Origin: Acidimicrobiia bacterium
GTDB lineage: Bacteria > Actinomycetota > Acidimicrobiia > IMCC26256 > BP-133
Direction of reading: 5' to 3'
NCBI GenBank assembly: GCA_025923175.1
Contig: JAICGL010000082.1
Span: 1 to 10,544, forward strand
Length of the DNA: 10,544 bases
Part shown: piece by piece, positions 1-7,500 of the stretch
Position numbering within the stretch: position 1 is the stretch's first letter
How the letters are laid out: every line of letters begins with the position of its first letter
The notes under the pieces: generated by a model
The model's database searches: none
Seen by the model: the letters and a program-made list of their open reading frames with translations, nothing else
What the model was told of the DNA's origin: nothing
Program-made: the position numbers and the translations under genes

Positions 1-621
1 ACACTGCGCGGCGAGGCGATGCTGCTGTCGGGTCGGCTCGACGAGGCGGAGGAGGCGCTGCGCCTCGGCGGGCGCCTGAGCCGCGAGTTCGGGGGCGCGG
101 TCGGGGAGGCGCTCGCACTGCAACGGCGGGCGGAAGTCGCCCTCTATGGCGAACGCCGGGCCGACGCGGAGGCGCTGCTGAACGAGGCACTCGCGGTCGC
201 ACGGGAGGGCAACGTCGGCTTCCACCTCATGGACCGCATCTACGGGGCCAAGATCAACGCTGCCCGCGACCCCGAAGCCGCGCTCGCCATCCTGGAGGAC
301 GCCGAGACGTCCGTGCAGGGGCCGCTTGAGACCTGCCCCGGCTGCCGGATCACCCTGGCCGTCCCGGCGGCCATCGCATCCGCCCGGGGAGGCGACCTGG
401 CGCGGCTGAAGGAGTGGGAGCCGGCCGTCGAGATGCTGGCCGACGTCGTCATGCGGTTGCCGGCCTGGTATGCCGCGCTGGAGGAGGTCCGCGGTCACCG
501 CGCCCTGGCGACCGGCGAACCGGCGGCGGGGCACTTCGCTGTCGCCGCCGAGGGGTTCCACGCCGTTGGCCAGCCGCTCGACGCGGCTCGCTGCGCGGCG
601 TTCGCGGCCAGTTCGATCTGA
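1..621 (+). CDS. TPR-type regulatory protein, C-terminal part (5' end outside window)
   Basis: The frame is open from base 1 and ends at TGA 619-621, giving 206 visible residues. The protein is Ala/Leu/Glu-rich and almost entirely helical, with TPR-like helix pairs such as LLSGRLDEAEEALRLGGRL near the visible start and EALLNEALAVAREG further on. It carries an ETCPGCRI motif and ends in GQPLDAARCAAFAASS. Helical tails of this style are known at the C-terminus of actinobacterial ATP-binding regulators (LuxR/MalT-like, BTAD-type or adenylate-cyclase-linked proteins), where they bind partners or effectors. No helix-turn-helix follows the tail, so if it is a transcription factor its DNA-binding domain must be N-terminal and outside the window. 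The family assignment is an inference from repeat style; that a helical-repeat C-terminus is present is well supported. The cupin gene follows 95 nt downstream on the same strand. Confidence 0.6.
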   Translation, partial: TLRGEAMLLSGRLDEAEEALRLGGRLSREFGGAVGEALALQRRAEVALYGERRADAEALLNEALAVAREGNVGFHLMDRIYGAKINAARDPEAALAILEDAETSVQGPLETCPGCRITLAVPAAIASARGGDLARLKEWEPAVEMLADVVMRLPAWYAALEEVRGHRALATGEPAAGHFAVAAEGFHAVGQPLDAARCAAFAASSI

Positions 622-700
622 CGTCGCCGGCGCAGGAACGTTTCAGGAACGCCGGGCTGGCAGGGTCGGGCTCGTCACCGGAATTCCGGAGACGTCACCG
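622..700. promoter_or_regulatory. Repeat-rich gap upstream of the cupin gene
   Basis: The 95-nt gap between the TPR gene and the cupin gene holds several short repeats. CGTCRCCG occurs at 622-629, 673-680 and 693-700, the last two exactly 20 bp apart. A perfect 12-bp palindrome, CCGGAATTCCGG, lies at 678-689 between those two copies. CAGGAAC occurs twice, at 633-639 and 644-650, inside a CCGGCG/CGCCGG stem (627-632 and 650-655). This is compatible with an operator or promoter for the cupin gene, but no clear -10/-35 pair is visible. The function is inferred only. Confidence 0.3.
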
Positions 701-716
701 CCTGAAAGGACAGACC

Positions 717-1076
717 ATGCAGACGCTCACGCCCGACACCGTGCCCATCGCGATCAAGGACGAGGCCGTCGAGGTCCGCCTCGCCGAAGTCGGCGAGCTG
801 ACCTGCGCATTCATGCGCCTGGCTGCCGGCACCGACCTCGGCCCCGCTCTCGTCGGCCTCGAGGGCGATTCCTGCCCCTGCCCGCACTGGGGTTACATGC
901 TGGAGGGCCGCCTCCTCATGCGTGTCCCTGGCGGCGACCAGACCTACGAGGCCGGCCAGGCGTTCTACTGGGCCCCGGGCCACGCCCCGTACGCCCTGAC
1001 CGACTGCGCCTATGTCGACTTCTCGCCCACCAAGGAGTTCGCCGACGTCCTCGCGCACATCACGCGCCAGGGCTGA
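717..1076 (+). CDS. Small cupin-domain protein
   Basis: This is a 119-residue single-domain protein. The ATG at 717 is preceded by AAAGGA at 705-710 with a 6-nt spacer, so this start is preferred over longer in-frame starts that would overlap the TPR gene. The cupin core is readable. Motif 1 is HWGYMLEG (His57, Glu63) and motif 2 is AGQAFYWAPGHAP (His89). The second His of the classic HxH pair is Gly59, so a metal site, if present, would use His57, Glu63 and His89. Small cupins bind metals or small molecules and serve as enzymes or sensors; the substrate cannot be told from sequence. The gene lies behind a TPR regulator and converges on a crotonase gene with only 6 bp between them. Family confidence is good and function is unknown. 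Confidence 0.75.
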   Translation: MQTLTPDTVPIAIKDEAVEVRLAEVGELTCAFMRLAAGTDLGPALVGLEGDSCPCPHWGYMLEGRLLMRVPGGDQTYEAGQAFYWAPGHAPYALTDCAYVDFSPTKEFADVLAHITRQG

Positions 1077-1082
1077 ACCGGA

Positions 1083-1853
1083 CTACGTCGGGCGGGGCGC
1101 CTCCGGGCGGTCGCCGGACACGAACTTGCGCAGGCCCTCCGCCACTTCGGGATGGAAGGCGGTGGGCCGGCACAGCCCGGCTTCCATGTACAGGCCCGCG
1201 TCGAGGCTCTGGCCCCAGGTTGCGAGCGTGGCGGCGCGGTCGGCGCGGAGGCTGACCTGGGGGTAGCCGGCGATGCGGTCGGCTAGCTCCAGCGCCCGGT
1301 CGAGCGCCGCCCCGTGCGCCACGACTTCCTGGACGAGGCCGAACGCCATGGCCCGCGCCGCGTCGATACGCGCCCCGGTCTCAATCATGTAAAGCGCGTT
1401 GCCCTGACCCATGATCCGGGGGAAGCGCTGCGTGCCCCCGTCGATGAATGGCACGCCCCACCGGCGGTTGAGAGCGCCAAACTCGGCATTGGCGGAAGCG
1501 ATACGGAAATCGCACCAGCACGCCAGCTCCATTCCGCCGGCGAAGCAATAGCCGTTGACGGCGGCGATGGTGGGCTTGCCGGGATCCAGTTTGGCGAAAC
1601 CGATGGGGCCGGCCCGCTCGGTGTGGGCGTGGCGCAGCAGTTCGTCGACGTCCTTCAAATTGGCGCCGGAGCAGAAAGCGGTGTCGCCTGCTCCGGTGAT
1701 CACGAGCACCCGGGCCGAGTCGTCGGCGGCGAACGCGTCGATCCCCTCGGCGAGGCCGACGGCCATTGCGGCCGTGATGCTGTTATGGGCGTCAGGCCGG
1801 TTCAGCGTGAACAGCGTGACGGCCCCGCGCTTGTCGACCAGCAACTCGTCCAT
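1083..1853 (-). CDS. Crotonase-fold enzyme (enoyl-CoA hydratase/isomerase family) with altered active site
   Basis: The 256-residue length is normal for the crotonase superfamily, which acts on acyl-CoA thioesters in the cytoplasm. The oxyanion-hole segments are present: CSGANLKD near residue 61 and NGYCFAGGMELACWCD at 100-115. Glu109 matches the first catalytic Glu of enoyl-CoA hydratase. At the second catalytic Glu position (rat Glu164) the sequence reads ALNRRWGVPFIDGGT, placing Asn129 there, so classical hydration with two glutamates is unlikely. An RRWGVPxIDGG variant is, from memory, common in an actinobacterial crotonase subgroup. Isomerase, hydrolase or dehalogenase-like chemistry is equally possible. 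The ATG has a strong GGAGG 6 nt upstream, but it lies inside a hairpin. The gene sits 32 nt behind the membrane sigma gene on the same strand and may be co-transcribed with it. Confidence 0.88.
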   Translation of the reverse strand: MDELLVDKRGAVTLFTLNRPDAHNSITAAMAVGLAEGIDAFAADDSARVLVITGAGDTAFCSGANLKDVDELLRHAHTERAGPIGFAKLDPGKPTIAAVNGYCFAGGMELACWCDFRIASANAEFGALNRRWGVPFIDGGTQRFPRIMGQGNALYMIETGARIDAARAMAFGLVQEVVAHGAALDRALELADRIAGYPQVSLRADRAATLATWGQSLDAGLYMEAGLCRPTAFHPEVAEGLRKFVSGDRPEAPRPT

Positions 1854-1885
1854 CGGAAACCTCCGTCGGCGGGGACCGATGGAGG
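1849..1885 (-). promoter_or_regulatory. Hairpin pair masking the ribosome-binding site or start of the crotonase gene
   Basis: Between the sigma stop codon (TAG at 1886-1888, minus strand) and the crotonase ATG (1851-1853) two alternative stems share one arm. Stem A pairs 1860-1869 with 1876-1885 (9 of 10 bp plus a G-U, 6-nt loop) and buries the GGAGG Shine-Dalgarno at 1860-1864. Stem B pairs 1849-1856 with 1876-1883 (8 of 8 bp) and buries the start codon. In both, the shared arm is CCTCCATCGG on the mRNA, starting one base after the sigma stop. A ribosome terminating there would cover that arm and free the start region, which suggests translational coupling. A weak terminator is the alternative, but only three T residues follow stem A. 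Confidence 0.5.
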
Positions 1886-3580
1886 CTATGCCGTGACGAT
1901 CTTCCCTCGTGTAACGGGCTGGGTCTTGCGCTCCGTCTTGTTGGAGTCCTGCTTCTTGGACTCCTTCTTTGCCCGCTTGGATTCTTTCTCGGCCTTCTTC
2001 TCGGCCTTCCTGGCGTCCTTGTCGGCCTTCTTGGAGTCGTTCTTCGACTTGGATTCCGGAGCCGGAGCCGGAGCCTGAGTAGGAGCAGGATCAGGAGCCG
2101 GCAAAGGCGCCGCCACTGCCAATGGAGCGATCGGAACGACGTTCGTGACGACAGCCGGCACGGTCTGCAGCGCCTCGATCACGGGAGCCGGTGGGGGTGT
2201 GTCGCTCGCCGGACGGGGGAGAGTGGCCCGGGAGCGCCAAGTCGAGGTGGAGATCAGTCCCACATTCGGTGGGGCATCGTTTTCACCGAGCCCACCGGCG
2301 CCCGACCGGTCCGTCTCAGACGTGAACTGTGCGGCGAGCTCGCTGCCGCTACCGGCGACGCCGACCGCCGGTTGCCCGGATTTTGAACCCTTGGCCTTGC
2401 CGGCGCCCGACTTGGCGGCCCCCGGCAGAAAATCGGGAACGTAGGCCTGCACGGCTGGCAATGCCAGCCCGCCAGGTCCCGGCGCCGTCCCCGGTTGCAT
2501 CAGTTGCGGCAGGGACAACATGACTCCCAGCCAGGCGACGACCAGCATCAGGGCGGGCACTGCGGGCCAGACCCGTTTTCCGGCACTGCGGGGCGCAGCC
2601 GGTGTGGCGCCCGCCGCCACTGCCACGCGCCGGTTCCGGTGATCCCGCACCGGCCGGATGCCAGAGGGGAAATGCCAGGTCGGGTTGGCGGCGGCCAGGC
2701 CGGGAGGCAGCAGACGCTCGGCCGGGCGGACGTCGGCCGCCGACGTGAGCCAGTGGTGCTGGGTCTCACCGCCGAGCAGCGGGGCGACCGGCACGACGGC
2801 GGCCAGGGTGGCCGGAGCGTTCGCCAGTTCCCCGAGGTGCATGCGGCAGGGTGGGCAGAGGTCGAGGTGCGACCGGACGAGCACGCCCTTCTTCGGGTCG
2901 AGCGTGCCGGCGTGGTAGGCGCCCAGGTGGTCGACCGTGAACCGGCATTCGGCCCTGACCTCGTGGCGGCGATGGGCGCTGTCCTGCGCGGAGCGCACAC
3001 CCGTCCGGGCTTCGGCGGCGAGGGCCGCCGCCACCTCAGGATCGGTACCGAGGATTGCGGCGACCTCGCTGGCCGTCATGGCTTCCACGTCTGACAGCCA
3101 CAGGGCGGTACGGGTCCGCTCCGGGAGAGCAGCCAGCGCGCCCCGGGCGACGTGGTGCTCCATGGACGACAGCACGACCTCGCCGTCGGGCGTCAGGCCC
3201 GCCAGTGGGGCACGCGGAGGGGGAGAGGCCGGTGGCCGCCGGGAGGAGTGGCGTGTGCTGGCCGGCTCCGCCCGTCCGGCAGAACGAGCCCGGTTGAGGG
3301 CGGCCTGACGCACGCAAGCCAGGAGGTAGGGGCGGAATGTCACGTGCCCCGCCTCGAATTCCTCAGATTCGGCAGGGAGGGCCGAGAAGACCCGGGTGAA
3401 CCCCTCGATGACCGCCAGCTCTGCGTCGGGGGAGAACTTGGACGCAACGCAGGCAATCCGCCAGGCCGCGGCGTGGTGGCGTAGGTAGAGAACGCCGAAA
3501 GCCAACCGGTCCCCGGAACGGGCGGCTTGCACGAGCGTCAGATCGTCTGTGCCCATCAGGTCATCAGGTTGGGGGTCCAT
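1886..3580 (-). CDS. Membrane-anchored ECF-like sigma factor fused to an anti-sigma zinc finger and outer tail
   Basis: This is a 564-residue multi-domain protein, against about 180-200 residues for a plain ECF sigma factor. A sigma-2-like region spans about 14-98, starting LVQAARSGDRLAFGVLYLRH. A Pro/Ser-rich linker at 108-128 leads to a sigma-4-like helix-turn-helix at about 143-195 (ALPERTRTALWLSDVEAMTA, then SEVAAILGTD). An anti-sigma zinc finger of ZAS type follows, with His238-x3-Cys242-x2-Cys245 (HLDLCPPC). One membrane helix lies at about 337-358. The outer part has a Pro/Ala-rich spacer (about 485-509) and a Lys/Glu/Ser/Asp-rich tail (510-564). Sigma and zinc finger would be cytoplasmic, and the charged tail would reach the cell wall. 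Sigma/ZAS/membrane fusions are known among actinobacterial ECF groups. The start is the ATG at 3580, preceded by the purine tract GGGGAGGGGAAGGGAG. Release by proteolysis is an inference. Confidence 0.82.
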   Translation of the reverse strand: MDPQPDDLMGTDDLTLVQAARSGDRLAFGVLYLRHHAAAWRIACVASKFSPDAELAVIEGFTRVFSALPAESEEFEAGHVTFRPYLLACVRQAALNRARSAGRAEPASTRHSSRRPPASPPPRAPLAGLTPDGEVVLSSMEHHVARGALAALPERTRTALWLSDVEAMTASEVAAILGTDPEVAAALAAEARTGVRSAQDSAHRRHEVRAECRFTVDHLGAYHAGTLDPKKGVLVRSHLDLCPPCRMHLGELANAPATLAAVVPVAPLLGGETQHHWLTSAADVRPAERLLPPGLAAANPTWHFPSGIRPVRDHRNRRVAVAAGATPAAPRSAGKRVWPAVPALMLVVAWLGVMLSLPQLMQPGTAPGPGGLALPAVQAYVPDFLPGAAKSGAGKAKGSKSGQPAVGVAGSGSELAAQFTSETDRSGAGGLGENDAPPNVGLISTSTWRSRATLPRPASDTPPPAPVIEALQTVPAVVTNVVPIAPLAVAAPLPAPDPAPTQAPAPAPESKSKNDSKKADKDARKAEKKAEKESKRAKKESKKQDSNKTERKTQPVTRGKIVTA

Positions 3581-3761
3581 GCTCTCCCTTCCCCTCCCCA
3601 GGGGTGATCAGGGGTCGCGTGTCCAAAGCCCGCGCCATCTGATCTGGAATCGGAGACTTTCATTCCCCACTTGAGCTCGAAAATCACTTACCGTGGTCAG
3701 AGTTGTCCGTTACGCGGTCATACAGGGCGAGTTGTCGGGGGCTCCGTAGCCTGTCGCCCAG
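3581..3761. promoter_or_regulatory. Divergent intergenic region between the sigma gene and the dual-OB gene
   Basis: This 181-bp gap must hold both divergent promoters. On the minus strand a purine-rich tract (3584-3599) serves as ribosome-binding region for the sigma gene. GGAAT at 3646-3650 and ATTCC at 3662-3666 form an inverted repeat; GGAAT resembles the -35 element of ECF promoters on either strand, but no matching CGTC -10 element is visible. An imperfect direct repeat is present: GTGGTCA at 3693-3699 and GCGGTCA at 3714-3720, each followed by AGTTGTC, at 3701-3707 and 3730-3736. This could be a regulator site. No Shine-Dalgarno is seen before the dual-OB start. A TANNNT (TAGCCT, 3747-3752) lies 9 nt upstream of that ATG, so a leaderless transcript is possible. 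Confidence 0.35.
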
Positions 3762-4463
3762 ATGACCGCCCAGCAGATGATCGTGGTGGACCACCTGGCC
3801 CGTCTCGACGACGGGTCCGTGGCCGTGGCCGGTATCGACGGCCACCACGAGCACATCGCCCCGCTCCTTGACGTGCCATGGGACACCGGCGCCACCACCC
3901 GGGGCGGCGGGCCGTTTGGCATTGGGGAAACGGTCGACATCGGATTCTCACGCCGAAGCGGGAAGCCACCGCTGGTGGAGGAACGGGAGGTCGAAAAGGC
4001 CAGCCTCGCCGCCCTCGGGCGCCTCCCCGACGGCGATTTCTGGTCTCTCCTGGAGATCCTGGGGCACGACCACCTGCCCTCGATCTACGGGGACGACCTC
4101 ACGGTGACGGCGTCGGGGGCGGCGTCCGTGCCCGTCGGCCGGGGCACGGCCTCGCTGGGCGTGCTGCGCTGCCCGGGGCCGGCAGAGCTGTTCCGGCGGG
4201 GCAGCCAGCTGCGGATGGGCCTCGACGACCTGCGGCTCGGGTCGCTCGACCTGAATGTCTGTGACTTCCGGCTCCGGGACGAGAAGGGCGTGCCGATCGA
4301 CTCGATGTGGAAGGTGATCCGGCGCCGAGTGCAGAGCGGCGAACCCGTCATCCTGTCCGTCGGCTTGAGTGCCCCTTTCAACGGCGCGCACTGGCTGCGC
4401 GTCGACAACATCCACTTCCGGGACTACTTCGACGACCACCCGGTCTTCCGCTTCGCCCGATAG
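3762..4463 (+). CDS. Probable dual OB-domain protein
   Basis: This is a 233-residue soluble protein with no signal peptide or membrane segment. The N-terminal part (IVVDHLARLDDGSVAVAGID at 7-26, then a GPFGIGETVDIGF strand near 50-62) and the C-terminal part (VILSVGLSAPFNGAHWLRVD at 196-215, followed by NIHF) match my memory of the dual OB-containing domain family. In that family the C-terminus reads like 'LSVGL...HWLQVNNIHLED'. OB folds usually bind nucleic acid or other ligands, but members of this family have no settled role. An in-frame stop at 3747-3749 limits the start to ATG 3762 or ATG 3777. Neither has a Shine-Dalgarno sequence, which suggests leaderless translation from 3762. It is divergent from the sigma gene and 104 nt upstream of the secreted repeat protein. 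The family call is from recall of motifs. Confidence 0.6.
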   Translation: MTAQQMIVVDHLARLDDGSVAVAGIDGHHEHIAPLLDVPWDTGATTRGGGPFGIGETVDIGFSRRSGKPPLVEEREVEKASLAALGRLPDGDFWSLLEILGHDHLPSIYGDDLTVTASGAASVPVGRGTASLGVLRCPGPAELFRRGSQLRMGLDDLRLGSLDLNVCDFRLRDEKGVPIDSMWKVIRRRVQSGEPVILSVGLSAPFNGAHWLRVDNIHFRDYFDDHPVFRFAR

Positions 4464-4547
4464 ACCCCGTCGCAACAGGGTCGAAATGTGACAATGCGCA
4501 GGCCGTGGCGAAGACCTGAGCGAACCTACGCAAAAGTCTTGCGGTCT
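4463..4547 (+). promoter_or_regulatory. Structured leader upstream of the secreted repeat protein
   Basis: The 104-nt gap before the TTG start contains nested pairings. GACCC (4463-4467) pairs with GGGTC (4478-4482) immediately after the dual-OB stop codon. AGAC (4512-4515) pairs with GTCT (4544-4547), and directly inside it CGCAA (4529-4533) pairs with TTGCG (4539-4543), so the two stems could stack and leave a 13-nt one-sided loop (4516-4528). The segment AACCTACGCAAAAG faintly recalls the ACGCAAAG core of c-di-GMP-I riboswitches, but the required second stem does not pair, so I do not call a riboswitch. The first hairpin lacks a T-tract and is a poor terminator. Confidence 0.3.
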
Positions 4548-4567
4548 CTGGCTGGGAGCGAGTCCCC

Positions 4568-7500
4568 TTGTCTCTTCCTACGTTCGACGCGCCCGTCTGC
4601 AGACGCCTGGCCGGCGCACTGTTGATCATCTCGTTGCTCGGCCTCGTGGCGCCCGGAGATGCGGCGACCGCGGCCGAGGCGACCGGTCGCCTATCGGGCG
4701 TGGTGGAGAACGAGCGCGGTGCCATGCTGTCCGGGGCGAACGTGTCGCTGGTCGACAGCTCGGGGGCCACGGTCGCCCAGGCCGTCGCCGGCCAGGACGG
4801 CCGCTACGACCTGGCCGTGGCGCCCGGGACGTACACGCTGATGGCCAACGCCACCTCGGGCGGCACGCCCGTTCACGTCACCGTGCCGGGAGTCACGGTC
4901 GGGGCGGCCACACCGCTCGACGTCGTGATCGTCGGGCGGCCCGGCGGCCTCATCCAGTTCCGGGGCCGGGTCCTCGACACGAGCGGAGCGCCGCTCGCCA
5001 GCGCCACGCTGCGGCTGGGCGGGGACACGTCGACCGTCACCGATCCCGCCGGGTACTTCGCCCTCGCCGTCCCGCCGGGCGTCTACCCCCTCTCGGTCGG
5101 CCCGTGGCGTGGCCCCACTGTGAGCGTGAGCGAGTTCGACCTCACCCGCGACCGCATCGGGGACCTCACCCTCGCCCTGGTCACCCACGACGTAACGGTC
5201 CGCGACAGCTCTGGCAATCCGGTCGCCGGGGCCTTCGTCCATCTCCGCTCGGCCGACGAGGGCCCCGTTTCGCCGGACGTCCTGGCGGGAAAGCCGGGCG
5301 GTGGCTGGAGCAGCACCCAGGATGAGACCGATGCCGGCGGCCATGTCCGGTTGATGGCCCTGGCGACCCCGAACCTGGCGGTGGAGGTGAACCCGCCGCG
5401 AGGAGTCGGGGACAAGATCGTGAAGCGCGGGATCGACGGTCGCCGCTCCACGACGGTGGACGTCGCCTTCCCGGCGCCACCCTCATTTCTCATCAGCCTG
5501 TCGGGGACGGCCACCGACATCGACGGCGTCTACCGGCCCTGGATGAGCGTGAGGCTGCTGGGCCCGGACGGCGAACCGGTCGATCGAGGGGCCGCGACCC
5601 CCAGTGGCCAGCCGGGCTATTTCACGAGCGACGCCCCGCCCGGGACATACGACCTCCATTTCACCGCGAGGTTCGGCTCCCTGGACGATGAGCCCGGGGC
5701 CGATCCGTCCGGTGACCGGTATGCGCTCCTCTCCAAGGGATACAGGCATGACGGGGCCCGCCACATCGACCTCCGGCTACCGGCCGGCCCCCCTCTCACC
5801 GTGCGGGTGCTCGACCCGCAGGGCGCACCCGTCGCCGGCGCCAAGGTCATGGCCCAGAGCAAGGTGCCGACCGACGCCACCGACGTCGAGATCGCTTCCG
5901 GTATCAAGGCGAGCGGTACCCTCGACTCCATCCGGGTGACCGACGCCACCGGCGCAGTCACGCTCCGGACGCTTCCGGGCCATCCGCCCTCTTCCCTGCA
6001 GATCGAGGCTCCCACCGATCGCGGCGTCGACGGCAAATTCACGGTGCCGGCCGGTGCGACCACGTTCGATGTCAGCCTGAAGCGAGGTGCCGTGGTTTCG
6101 GGCACGATCCGGACCGGCGGCCGTCCCGGCGACCCCGACCAGAGGATCGCCCTGGTGTCCAAGGACGGCGACGTCGAACGGTTCTTCGCCGTGGCCGAGG
6201 ATGGCACCTACCGGGTCCACGTCACACCGGGCGCCTACCGCGTGGTCACCGACACCGACGAGTGGGAAGACGGCGGTGAGTCCGACGACCACGAGGACGC
6301 CACCAGCAAGTCGTCGGCGTTCGACATCAGCGGCGACCGCACGCTCGACCTCAACTATCCCGAATCGGCCGAGGCACAGGTCCGGTTCGTCGGCGCCGAC
6401 GGCGCGCCGATCGAGGGCGAGGTGGGGCTGAGCTCGGAGACGGCGTCCGGCGCCCTCGACCTCGCGCCGGGCATCACGGCCGGTGCTTCCTGGTGGTACA
6501 GCGCCTTCGGCAGGCGGGATTCGCAAAGCATCAGGACCTGGCCGGGCGGCGTCTCCGTCTCCGGCACCCTCGACTACGAGACCGCCCTTCGCATCTCTGG
6601 GATCCGGCTGAGCCCCGGCGGCGCCGCCGTCGTGGCTCTCGCTCAGGGTTACGGCCTGGCCCGTCCCGACCCGCCGGGGGGTCTGACGGCCGTCCCCGGT
6701 CCGAACGGGACGGCCACCGTCAGCTGGGACCAGTCCGCCAACGGTCATGGCCACCCGATCACCGGGTACCACCTGAGCATCTACGACGCCGAGTCCCGCA
6801 AGCTCGTCGTTCCGGCCCCGGCGACGTCGGTCACGCTGCGCTGCCTGCTCCCCAACGCCCGGTACAACATCTACGTGGCGGCCATGACCGTGCGGGGCAT
6901 CAGCGAACCGGCCAGCGGTCTGAAGCTGCTCACCCCGGACGGTCCGGCGCCGGACGCCTCCTGTCCGCCCCCCGGGCCGCCGAGCGAGACCCCGGGCCCG
7001 CCCGGTGTCCCTCCGCCGACCGACCCGACACCGGGGAACGGCGGGGCCGACTTTGCGCTCGCGCCGTTGGGTTACTGGATCCTCGAGTCGGACGGCACCG
7101 TCCACGCGTTCGGTGGTGCGCCGACGTTCCCGTCCACCGGCGGAACGCGGGGATCCGCCCGGGCGGTCCATATCGAGGCGACGCCGAGCGGCCAGGGCTA
7201 CTGGGTCCTCTGGGACGACGGGTACGTCGGCGCCTTCGGTAACGCCGCCAGGCCCGGCGATCTGATCGGACGACTCGAGACGGGCGAACACGCCACCAGC
7301 CTGTCGGCAACGCCCAGCGGGCTTGGCTACTGGATCTTCACCAACCGGGGTCGCGCCGTCCCGTTCGGAGACGCCCCCGCCCTGGGCGACGTCTCGCACC
7401 TCCGGCTCAACGGCCCGGTGGTCGGTTCCGTGGCGACGCCGACCGGCCAGGGCTACTACCTGGTGGCGTCGGACGGCGGCATCTTCTGCTTCGGCGACGC

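Noticed and set aside
1958..2055. Tandem-repeat DNA in the sigma gene tail (CTTCTTGGA/CGGCCTTCTT-like runs)
   Set aside because: This is low-complexity Lys/Glu/Ala/Ser coding sequence with no regular unit length; not a separate repeat element or CRISPR.
1314..2078. A 254-codon plus-strand open frame with a Phe/Leu/Ser-rich C-terminus resembling a membrane segment
   Set aside because: It lies opposite the crotonase and sigma genes. The hydrophobic look is the antisense reading of the lysine-rich tail repeats.
4463..4482. GACCC/GGGTC hairpin as a transcription terminator for the dual-OB gene
   Set aside because: The stem is only 5 bp with a 10-nt loop and no T-tract follows, so a terminator call is not supported.
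4484..4567. c-di-GMP-I riboswitch
   Set aside because: ACGCAAA is present, but the conserved GGCAAACC partner, the GNRA-capped second stem and the third-stem receptor cannot be formed from this sequence.
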